In this document: positions 54,126 through 62,635 of the stretch, in pieces
Position numbering within the stretch: the stretch's first letter is position 1
How the letters are laid out: each line of letters opens with the position of its first letter
Source of the DNA: Isochrysis galbana
Lineage: Eukaryota; Haptophyta; Isochrysidales; Isochrysidaceae
Direction: 5' to 3'
Length of the DNA: 64,000 bases
NCBI GenBank assembly: GCA_018136815.1
Contig: CM030942.1
Coordinates: 1,759,171 to 1,823,170, forward strand
Notes under the pieces: model-generated
Database searches by the model: none
What the model was told of the DNA's origin: nothing
What the model saw: only the letters and a program-made list of their open reading frames with translations
Made by a program: the position numbers and the translations under genes

Positions 54126-54211
54126 AGCATCTGGGGCCCTCGGCGGGGGGCCCGGAGGGAAGGGGAGTCACGCTGGCGCGCTCCATCGCAACCAAGTATA
54201 AACTTAGTTGA
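54126..54211 (-). mobile_element. LINE 5'-end fragment with hairpin
   Basis: On minus: AACTAAGT, TTAT, ACTTGGTT (one G-U pair), then GCG and ATG (54186), MERASVTPLPSGPPAEGP. Cut off by the hAT-like fragment. Confidence 0.7.
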
Positions 54212-54668
54212 ATATCAACAACATGATCGGGGACCGTTTCGAGAGAGTGGTGGCACCTCGACATCCAAGGCCCTCAAGCCGCATCAAACAAAACATACAA
54301 CCAAGTGATCATCTAGCATAGTTGCCCCGATCGTCCGGCGCAACAAACCCCGTGCACAACACGATGCACATACCGGCGTGCTGGTGAGCATTTGGTATAA
54401 TTCTCCCTATCTTCCGGCAAAAGCGTACACCACGATTGACATGCCAGCGTGACGATGAGGGCGCGGAGACACTGCCCTAGATGCGCTTCAACGTCCGCGT
54501 GGATAATATAAGAAGGCTCAAGAGGGTAAGGGCTCATTCAACGCATGAAACTTGCGAGACCTGGCCTTGCGCGCGTGCGGCGACGGCCGCGAGTTGGGGC
54601 TGTTAGCAGGACGGTGCGCTTGCGTGTGGTGCGAGAGCGGACTCTCGCCCGTTGGGGAGTATGCCGTC
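54212..54668. other. Intergenic, no supported gene
   Basis: Downstream flank of the rolling-stone-like gene. No repeats or domains recognised. Confidence 0.35.
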
Positions 54669-56117
54669 TCAGACTCTATGTGGACTGCTAGAGGCGAACG
54701 AGTCGCGCTGCGAGTACCCTTGTGAGTTGAATGAATCGCGCCCCGAGTTCCGTTGCGAGCCCATCGAGTGGCGCTCCGACGTGCGTGACTGCGTCGAGCG
54801 TCGGCACGACACTGCCTTACTCGACATGAGGGGCATCTCAGCTGAGGTGAGCTTACGGAGTGAGGAGCGCTTGTTGGGCGACTTCTCCGCCATGGCCGCC
54901 TGCACCATCGCAAGTGACGTGCCCCCCTCGGTCTGACAGGCCACGTTGACGAGTGGGGCCTCCAGATCGCGCTTCGGCTTGGGCGGCGGGCCGCAGCAGC
55001 ACTTGCACCAGCAACACGTAATCCAATCGATGAGGCAATTCAGAATGCCCTTCAGGATCTTGAAGAGTTTGCGCTGCTTGAAGAGCATGTCCATCCAGGC
55101 GAAGAAGCTGTAGAATGCGGGGATAACCGTAAGCACTATCATGAGGCCGAACATGCTCGCCGCGCCGCTCTCGCTCCAGTCGAGCGACTCGTAGACGATG
55201 AAGCCAGTCTGCTTGTAGTAAAGAAAGCAGAAAATGAGGTAGATGGTGCCAAAGCAGACGGGATAGCAGATGTCCCATGGTGGGTACCAATGCTCGTGGA
55301 TGCAAAAGTCGAGTACGGCCACCAGAGCGTTGATCAGGTGGATGTTGAGCGTGCCGTAGGTCACTACATCGGGCGCGCAGTCGTCGCGGCCCTCAGGCGG
55401 TTTGCCGTCGATGGTCTCGCACGTATCGTGGATAAAAATCCAGTAGATGATGGCAGTCATCACGGGCGCGATCACCGCAGTCATGTGCATGGCCCACGTG
55501 ACGTGAGCGTACCACGGCGTCTTCACACAGCACGACCACGGCTGCTTCTTCAGGAACGCCAGCGTGGTTGTTGTTGCCGCAAAGGTGAGATAGACTGTCT
55601 GCCATACCAACGACCAGTTTGTGACGTACGCGCCCCAACGTTCACCGTAGGTGGTGCCCTTGTAGGCAGACGACTGCCAGATCATCACGCCGAACCAGGA
55701 GATAAAGAGGCAGATGCGCATAATAACGAAGAACAGCGGCGCTCTATCTTTGAAGCACCACGTGAAGATCTTGGGTGGGAGTGAGTAGGAGTCCATCCAA
55801 GGTGGCGGCGGTGGTGGCGGCTGGCAGCAGCCGAGCTCCCACCTGCATGGGCCGACGAGGTGGGCGAGAGGTGAGGGAGGGAAGGGCGGCAAGAGGCGGG
55901 GGGGGGGGGGGGAAGCGGCGGCAGGCGGGGGGGGAGGGGAGAGGGGGGTCGAGTGGTGGTCGGCGCGCACTCACGTGATCTCGCAGCAGACTGTCGTGCA
56001 GAGCACACACCGCCGCGGACACCACACGGTGTGCGGGCAGCACATCTCGCATTTGCCATCCTCGCAGCACTTGGCGCGCTCCTTGCAGCACTTGTTGGGT
56101 TTGTCGTTGCTGCCCAT
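54669..56117 (-). CDS. Rolling-stone-like multipass membrane protein, two exons
   Basis: Exon 1 56117-55975 encodes MGSNDKPNKCCKERAKCCED and a very Cys-rich stretch (CCPHTVWCPRRCVLCTTVCC). A GT-AG intron with donor GATCAC|GTGAGT leads to exon 2 55842-54669 (WELGCCQPPPPPPPWMDSYS). Total 438 residues. About six hydrophobic helices: MRICLFISWFGVMIW, SLVWQTVYLTFAATTTTLAF, HVTWAMHMTAVIAPVMTAII, INALVAVLDFCI, VCFGTIYLIFCFLYY and GLMIVLTVIPAFYSFFAWM. The pattern NIHLINALVAVLD...WDICYPVCFGTIY fits the rolling-stone family (myoblast-fusion protein in flies; function in algae unknown). The Cys-rich WCKCCCG after the last helix suggests palmitoylation. The tail is Ser/Arg/Gln-rich with QRDSF repeats. 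The alternative, reading exon 2 from an upstream in-frame ATG, gives an unlikely Pro-rich leader. Confidence 0.75.
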
Positions 56118-56414
56118 CCCCTCCCGCCGCGGAGGGAGGGGGGGAGGGGGAGGGGGGCAGAAACGAGCTCGTCTCCCGCGGCCGCAGCCCGGCCGGAGTG
56201 GAGCCTCGGGGGGACGGTGCCGCCCGAAATATGTCTGCAAGAGAAAGAAAATTATGGGATTGAGTACATGAGAAAGGGGCGGCAGGAGGAGAGGGAAGAG
56301 TCAGAGAGACGCGAGGGCAAGAGAGAGGGGGGGGAATGTGAGACGAGGGAGTTCACACACCTGAGAACCCGAGCAAGAGAACCGTTACCTAGACCGCCTC
56401 TCCGCCCCCCCCCC

Positions 56415-56700
<286 letters not shown>

Positions 56701-56783
56701 CCCCCCCCCCCCCCCCTCTCCCTCACTCTGCGGCGGCCCGTTACATCGGCCCACAAGTGCTCTGCATTCTGTAATCTATGTTA

Positions 56784-57112
56784 CCCCCAGGAGCCACCGC
56801 CCCCCAGGAGCTCTCGGGGGCCCCCAGGAGCTATCGGGGGGAAATTTTCTCCCGATCGCCAACAGCCCCACCGAGAGCTATCGGGGGACCGAGAAAATCC
56901 CCCGAGAGCTATCGGGAGATTTTACGTCCCCCGGGGAGCTATCGCGTTTTAAGGTCGGCCCCCAATAGCTATCGGGGGCGAAAGGCGGCCCCCGATAGCT
57001 ATTGGGGGGAAAACGACGGGCGCCAATAGCTATTGGGGGAAAACGACGGGCGCCGATAGCTATCGGGGGGCTGTCCTCGAGCCCCCAGGCGCTATTCCCC
57101 CCCTAAAGCTGT
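56784..57112. repeat. Array of about nine palindromes, CCCCCGATAGCTATCGGGGG type
   Basis: Units centred on AGCT, each about 20 bp and near-perfectly self-complementary, occur every 20-45 bp. The left units read AGGAGCTATCGGGG; the right units are fully palindromic (CCCCCAATAGCTATCGGGGG, GCGCCGATAGCTATCGGGGG). Spacers are A-rich (GAAAACGACGG) or GGCGAAAGGCGG. No gene is evident. Confidence 0.75.
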
Positions 57113-57351
57113 CAGGGTGCCTGTCCCATTTCGCTGGCAGTCACCTCGTATTCTGTCTCTGTTCATACCTCAATCTTACGGTGCTGTTACGATCAATCTT
57201 ATGGTCGTTCTTATGGCGGTGCCTTGCGACTTTTCGACACTACAACGAAACTCTCGTCGGTGAGAGTATGGAGATAAGGGTGTTTATTGAAGAAAACGGG
57301 TGTTTATGGAAGAAAACGCTGGCGGCAACTCACCCAGGAAATCCTTTCTTC

Positions 57352-57374
57352 TTCTTCATATCGCACTCTCTCGC
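57352..57374. repeat. Left target duplication (23 bp) of a truncated LINE
   Basis: The 23-bp sequence beginning TTCTTCATATCGCACTCTCT and ending CGC is repeated exactly at 57905-57927. Confidence 0.9.
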
Positions 57375-57904
57375 CCCGCCAAAAACACACCACTCCATGC
57401 GCACAAATAAAGCCGCGCAGGGGAGGAAGCCCAAACTCAAGAAACCACTAGAACTCAGCACCCCCGTATTTATCGAAGACGAAAAAGGCAGGCTACAACT
57501 GAGCGAAAACACTAGCCTAGTAGCGAAAGCACTTGGTCTTGCCGAAAAACTCGCATAACACGATGTGTCGCCCTGTATTAATAGACCACCTGGAAATGCG
57601 ACTGTTCAGTATAAGTCACCTACGACTAACATTGCAGCACGCAGGAAAACCGGAACCCTGAAACGAAAACATATGATAAACAGGTCACTCAGCAGCACAG
57701 GAGGAGGGCGAGAACACGCCGCTGAGGACAGGTGCACCCCGCTCCACTCGGACCCCCCAAAAGACCCGAGCCCCTAAGTAGAGCACGAGGGGAGTTGCCG
57801 CAAGGCGGGAAATGAGGGAATGAGGGCGGGAAAGGGAAAAGGGCGTGGCTACGAGGAAACGTCCCAGTGCCACGAGTGAGGCGAGAATTTTAAAAAGTTT
57901 TTTT
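57375..57904 (+). mobile_element. 5'-truncated LINE family D copy with 23-bp target duplication
   Basis: It encodes the ORF2 C-terminus MRTNKAAQGRKPKLKKPLEL...LVAKALGLAEKLA-stop (57397-57558), then the 3' UTR (GTAGAGCACGAGGGGAGTTG, GGAAATGAGGGAATGAGGGC, GTGGCTACG), ending TTTTAAAAAG plus T8. The same 3' UTR occurs on minus at 62970-62636. An exact long duplication and 5' truncation are the signature of target-primed reverse transcription. Confidence 0.9.
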
Positions 57905-57938
57905 TTCTTCATATCGCACTCTCTCGCTCCCGCACCGC

Positions 57939-58570
57939 ATGTCACAGATGACGCCCTCACCCCTTCTCAATGCCCCTTCCGCTGCTGCAGGTGTGACACC
58001 GCAGCAGTGGGAGGAGGCAAAGAGACTCTTTTATCAGCTGGTGGCTGATTTCAAGAGCCGCGCCATGGATGCCGCAAAACGTGCTGAGATCGTCCACCTT
58101 CTCAAGAACTGGGACGTGCTCGATGCCAAGCAGCGGCGTCTCTACGGGGGGGGCAACCACAACTATTGGAAGAGCAAGTACGAGCTCGCGCCCACGCTGC
58201 CCAACATCCAACAAGCCAGCAACTCTCCTCTCCAAGGCCACTGGCAAGCGCGTCGTGGTGTACGAGGAAGCCTTCGACGCAGTGAAGGTGGTCCACGAGA
58301 ATAGTGAGTGCGCCCGCCTCCCCCCACCCGCCTCCCCTGCCCCTCACACCTGACGCCCTCTTTCTTGCCTGTGCTGGGTAGAGTTGCATGCGAAGGATGT
58401 GCAGCTGTACAAGGCCGCGGCAGAAGCGTACGGCGACTCTGTCACGCGCAACATGTGCCTCGCCTTTGTCAAGTGCTGCCCTGTGTGCGTGTCGGCGCGA
58501 GTGCGGAAGGCAAAAGCCGCAGGGCACAGACCAATCATCACACACGGCTACAACTCAAGGGGGCAGGTGT
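57939..58570 (+). pseudogene. Integrase-type HHCC zinc-binding region, disrupted
   Basis: Begins MSQMTPSPLLNAPSAAAGVT with AEIVHLLKNWDVLDAKQRRL. One frame over it continues TGKRVVVYEEAFDAVKVVHEN; a possible intron (AATA|GTGAGTGC to GGGTAG|AG at about 58304-58380) leads to LHAKDVQLYKAAAEAYGDSV...FVKCCPVC. VxxxHENxxxH and CxxC fit the H2C2 zinc-binding segment in front of integrase cores (KRBA2-like or retrotransposon-derived). The frame break between the two first parts argues for a decayed copy, but an unseen intron is possible. No DDE core is found downstream. Confidence 0.5.
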
Positions 58571-58649
58571 GCGGAATGCGTGCGCGTGCGCGTCACACCC
58601 AGCACCAACACCCCACCAACGCCTTTCGCGTCGACCCTCCTCTCGTTTG

Positions 58650-58752
58650 CAACAAGTTCACTCCACATACTGAACAAGTTGACTCCATGCTCAACATGTT
58701 AACTCCACGCTCAACAAGTTGACTCCACGCTCAACAAGTTGACTCCACACTG
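58650..58752. repeat. About 21-bp minisatellite GTTGACTCCACGCTCAACAA
   Basis: Five imperfect units, TTGACTCCA(C/T)GCTCAACA(A/T)G. Confidence 0.8.
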
Positions 58753-58753
58753 G

Positions 58754-58860
58754 GGCAGGGAGAGAGGGAGAGAGAGGGAGGGGGGGAGGGAGGGGGCAGG
58801 GAGGGAGAGAGGGAGGGAGAGAGAGATGAGGGAGAGAGAGAGGGAGAGGGAGGGAGGTTT
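58754..58860. repeat. GA/G-rich low-complexity tract
   Basis: GGGAGAGAGGGA-type sequence without coding support. The open frame 58984-59133 after it (MSAPSSRSPSPKPVLPPFSA) has no recognised domain. Confidence 0.7.
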
Positions 58861-59404
58861 CTCATTTGTCTAATGGGTGTTCTCGTTCTCGTTCCCGTTC
58901 TCGTCCCTCGTTCTCAACACTACCTCAATACCAAACCTCTCCACTCCCTCAGCCTCAGCCTATCACTCCCGATCCGACCAGCCATGTCCGCTCCGTCGTC
59001 GCGCTCGCCCTCGCCCAAGCCCGTCCTCCCGCCTTTCTCTGCTGAGGAGGTGGTCCAGCCCGTCATTGGCCACCCCCCAACTATCCGCCGCGCCTCTCGC
59101 CGCTTCCCTTCCGTCCCCTCTGTTCCCATCTGAGGTAGTGGTAACCTCGGATCCGTCAAAAAAGTCCCCCCCACGCGCGAAGGAAACGCGGAAACGCCCG
59201 CCCGAGGAGAGAAATTCCCCCCGCCCGCGCCCGTAGGAGCCCGAGGGGAGACGCCTGCCCGAGGACCGAGGAGAGAAATTACCCCCGCGCGCGGAGGAGA
59301 CGCCCGCAGGAGCCCGAATGGAGCGCGCTCTGCAGTTCGAGCCCCGCTCCTTCTCCTCTCCGCTCTTCTTCTGCCGTTGAATTCTACGCTCTTCTTCTAC
59401 CGTT

Positions 59405-59536
59405 AAAAGAACCTACTTAAAAATCTGAAGATTCTGGGCCACTCGCCTACTGACGGCTTCTAGGTTACCCAGTCACTACTACGACACCGCCCTTACTTAC
59501 ATCCCCTCTCTCCACCTCCTCCAAAAGAACCTACTT
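59405..59536 (-). mobile_element. 104-bp family E 3' tail with 14-bp target duplication
   Basis: AAAAGAACCTACTT flanks both sides (59405-59418 and 59523-59536). The body on minus reads GGGCGGTGTCGTAGTAGTGA...GTAGGCGAGTGGCCC...ATCTTCAGAT plus T5. This is a very short 5'-truncated insertion. Confidence 0.8.
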
Positions 59537-59639
59537 TTATAAGTATAAGTGGGGGACAATGGGACCTCAGCCTTCGCCGCGCGGGAGGGGTTTGTTCATC
59601 GTATGATTCCGGAGTGATTACGTTAGTTTTCTTTTTCTG

Positions 59640-60050
59640 AGCCCACGGTCGTCGGCCGTCGGTTTTGGTTTTTTTCGTGGGTGTTTTGTAGCAACTTCGT
59701 CGAGTCCCTCCGCGTTCCCCAGCGAGTCCCCCGAGTTTCCGAGTCTATACCCCGAGTCAACGAGTCAATACAAGCCCAGCACGCGCATGAGCCCCTCCCA
59801 GCCGCCTGCCGCAACCCCACAACCCCAACCCCCCACAAGCCTCGTTTCGCACTTCCGCGCCCTCCGTGCGTCGTTCGCCATGCCCGTCGTCACTTCCAAC
59901 ATGGGTCCCGAGGAATGCTCCATGAGCTCCTCGCAAGAACCGCGTTCCGCGCTAGTTGCCGGCGCGCCCTCGCAGGCAATCTCCAAGAGTGAGAGCAGCC
60001 TTGCTCTGACAGGCTCGTGTGAGGCCCGCCAGAGCGTGTGCGCTAAGTAA
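59640..60050 (+). mobile_element. LTR end, leader and gag-like start of an LTR retrotransposon
   Basis: TTTTGTAGCA (LTR end at about 59693), leader TCTATACCCCGAGTCAACGA and a frame 59787-60050 (MSPSQPPAATPQPQ... MSSSQEPRSALVAGAPSQAI). Collinear with 43240-42836 on minus. The upstream LTR is only partly recognisable. Confidence 0.6.
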
Positions 60051-60235
60051 AGGGGGGGGGGGTCAGATTCAGATGGGACTTCGCGAAGTCCCGTCTTTTC
60101 GGTTTTCGGACGAGGGTTCTGAAAAGGCCGGGAGACCCTCCGACCCGCTTTCGCCGGAGCTTTCCGCTCACGGTCAAAAATGTCGACCCCCCCCCCCCCA
60201 ATATTTGTACTTAAAAAGCCCTGTTTGACCGCCCT

Positions 60236-60332
60236 ACTATCTACTATTATTATAAAAAGCAACCATAATTCTGTGCGGGCTATCTACTATTATTATAAAA
60301 AGCAACCATAATTCTGTGCGGGCATTGGTGAT
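60236..60332. repeat. Exact tandem duplication, about 48-bp unit
   Basis: CTATCTACTATTATTATAAA...AAGCAACCATAATTCTGTGC occurs twice back to back. Confidence 0.9.
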
Positions 60333-60769
60333 GTCGTGATAGATGGGCTCCCCCGCTGCCCCCACCCACTTGAAAGTTGTGATGGATTCAGCGTTCATAG
60401 GTGAAGGACTTGTATACTCACATGTTCTTTGTGCAGTGTGAAGAACAGCGTAGCAAGAAAGCAAAGGCTAAGAGACGGCCCTCTTTGGACCCTCCAAGCA
60501 CACAATTGATGATTGCTATCGGCCAGGTAGGTATAGATCGGTGAGAGTAGAAACAAATCCAACCAATCCAAGGTACGAATTGACTCTCGACTCCGGCGCA
60601 CGCCATAAGCACCCATTCATCGCACAAAACGAACGCATGGTGTATGCTGACGTGATATTGAGCGCGATGCCGAGCTCTTAGGTGGCAGGATGGCATCCAA
60701 AGAAATGCGAGAAGAGCTCGGTGCTCGTGTGGTGGCATCAGCGTAATTTGGCCGCAGTACCTCCCAATC

Positions 60770-60965
60770 CACACAGCGAGCGAAATGCTGATGTCAGACA
60801 GGAATCCATGTGCCCTGCAGAGAGCAACTACCACATCGCGTGCACGCCCTAGGTGATCACCAGGTACCCAGAAAGAATGCTACTGTCAGACAGGAAACCA
60901 GATACCCTGCAGAGAGCCAGTACGACATCTCGTGCTCGCCCCAACAGATCGCCAGGTACCTGGAG
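60770..60965. repeat. Diverged tandem duplication, about 93-bp unit
   Basis: TGTCAGACAGGAA(T/A)CCA, CCCTGCAGAGAGC, CGTGC(A/T)CGCCC and GATC(A/G)CCAGGTACC occur twice in order, directly downstream of LSM7. Confidence 0.75.
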
Positions 60966-60983
60966 TGAGTAGGCACTGCACAA

Positions 60984-61574
60984 TCAGTCTTCTCCTTCCT
61001 CCCCTTCCTCCTGTAAGAATGGATTGGCAATTTCCTCCATCCCATCAGTGGGGCATACTAGCATGATAGATGGACCACGACACACCTGCGAGGGCACGGG
61101 GATGTGTCAACATCGGGCCCAAGCCACACAAGCTACTGCTGCGGTCGCAATGGGAATAGCCTCGCGCACCATCAATCCCATGGGTCTTGTCTCGTCGAGG
61201 AGCTTGTAAGGATCCGCAGGGTCCTGCAGAGCATATGGGAGGCGCCTCTCAGCCACACTTGCAGCACCATGGATGGAGCGAGGAGAAAGACCGCGAAACG
61301 CGGCGGGCGGTCACGTGCCTTCAGATACTCCTGTGACTCGTCGAGCACGAGATTGAGCAGCGCGTCGCACCCTTTGAGCACACCAACCACCTGCGAAGCA
61401 GCAGCCGCATCACACACCATGAGGTGTCAGCCAGCACGGGGAGACTGCTGAGGCTCGGAGGCGGAGTTCAAGCATGCTAACCTCGCGGCCTCCCATGAAC
61501 TTGACTCTCACCGACTTGTCCATGTACTTGTTCATGTCGAGCACCGTCACCTTCTTCTTCTTGTCGTACGACAT
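60984..61574 (-). CDS. LSM7: LSm7, U6 snRNA-associated Sm-like protein, four exons
   Basis: Exons (minus) 61574-61482, 61390-61319, 61223-61170 and 61085-60984 give 106 residues. Exon 1: MSYDKKKKVTVLDMNKYMDK...VKFMGGRE (Sm1 motif). Exon 2: VVGVLKGCDALLNLVLDESQ. Exon 3: DPADPYKLLDETRPMGLM. Exon 4: VCRGPSIMLVCPTDGMEEIA then NPFLQ and an acidic end (Sm2 motif around the RG). Length and residues match LSm7 of other eukaryotes. It is part of the LSm2-8 ring on U6 snRNA (splicing) and the LSm1-7 ring (mRNA decay). Introns 1 and 3 are GT-AG; intron 2 needs a GC donor (AAG|GCACGT). Confidence 0.93.
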
Positions 61575-61689
61575 GGCTTGAAGAGTCTGCGCGGCCGCGC
61601 CCCGCCTTCCCCCCCCCTCCGCTCTCGGATGCCGCGATGGGGAGATGAAAAGAAAAATCCTGGCCGACAGTGAAGAAATGTTTAATCCT

Positions 61690-61885
61690 AAGTCGTGTAT
61701 TGTTGTAAATATCTCAGTTCTACTCTGCGTGTGGCAACGTGCAACGCCGGCCTTGTCTAGTGTCACTGAACCGCCGTCACAAGAGCTAGCCGCACGATGT
61801 TCTCATTGATCTACACAACACTCTTATCCTTTTCACGGACCACCATATGGGTGGATCAAACATGGTACCCCCGCCGAGAGACACT
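61690..61885. repeat. Dispersed repeat F, copy 3
   Basis: TTCTACTCTGCGTGTGGCAACGTG, GATCTACACAACAC, CCATATGGGTGG and ACATGGTACCCCCGCCGAGAG, in the same order as 15550-15712. It lies upstream of the LSM7 start. Confidence 0.55.
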
Positions 61886-62635
61886 TTCGCATTCGCGCCG
61901 ATTCGCTTCTCTCTTCTTTCGTCGTTGGGCATTTATCGTTATAATTCTCTGCTTTCTCTCGCTCTCGGTCAAAAGCTTCGCGTGGACGCATAGGATCTCG
62001 GATTTTGGGCTGTGGAGCTGTGGAGCGCCCTCTCCCTCTCTCTCTCTCTCTCTTTCTCTCGAAGAGAAGGAGAAGAGAAGTTTCCCCACCTTCTTCCACC
62101 TTTCTTCCTCTCAGGCGTCAGGCGCCCTCACAAATAGAAATAGGTTTAATTTGCTATCTTCCCCGTGTTTCTTTACCTGCTTCTGGAGGCAATCGCAATC
62201 GAGTTTAATTTACGACCTCTTCCTCTTCGTATCTTCCCTTAGGCACGACGTCGCACTTTTTTTTACTTTCTCCTCGTCTTATTCGGTAGTCGGTTGGCTC
62301 CGGCCAGTGTTTCGAGAATTTTTTTCGAAATAAGGGGGGCCAATCGCAATCAAAACTTTTTACCGAAATAAAGGTCGATATGGCGCTGACGAAGCGAAAT
62401 AAGCCCCCCCCCAGCCCGCTCCCCGCTCCCCCCCCCCCCCCCCCCCCGCCCCCCGCGCCCGGGGCCGCGCGCCGCGCCTTGGCGCGCTTCCGGGCATCCA
62501 AGCGCAAGCGCAAAACCGACAACGACGAGGATGAGGATGATGATAATGACGCCCTTAAGGGCTCAAAGCATCCCTCCGACCCCCCAAGCTCGTCGCAGGA
62601 GGTTGGTTGGTCTCCACTCAGCCAGTTCAAACTAT
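61886..62635. other. Repeat-derived intergenic sequence with one short frame
   Basis: 61905-61990 is shared with 35990-36100; (TC)n at 62033-62060. The frame 62380-62637 (MALTKRNKPPPSPLPAPPPP... NDEDEDDDNDALKG) is Pro-rich, then basic, then acidic, and has no recognised domain. It could be another element's first ORF. Confidence 0.4.

Noticed and set aside
56784-57112. CRISPR array
   Set aside because: Repeats are palindromic throughout, spacers are short, irregular and related to each other, and the genome is eukaryotic with introns.
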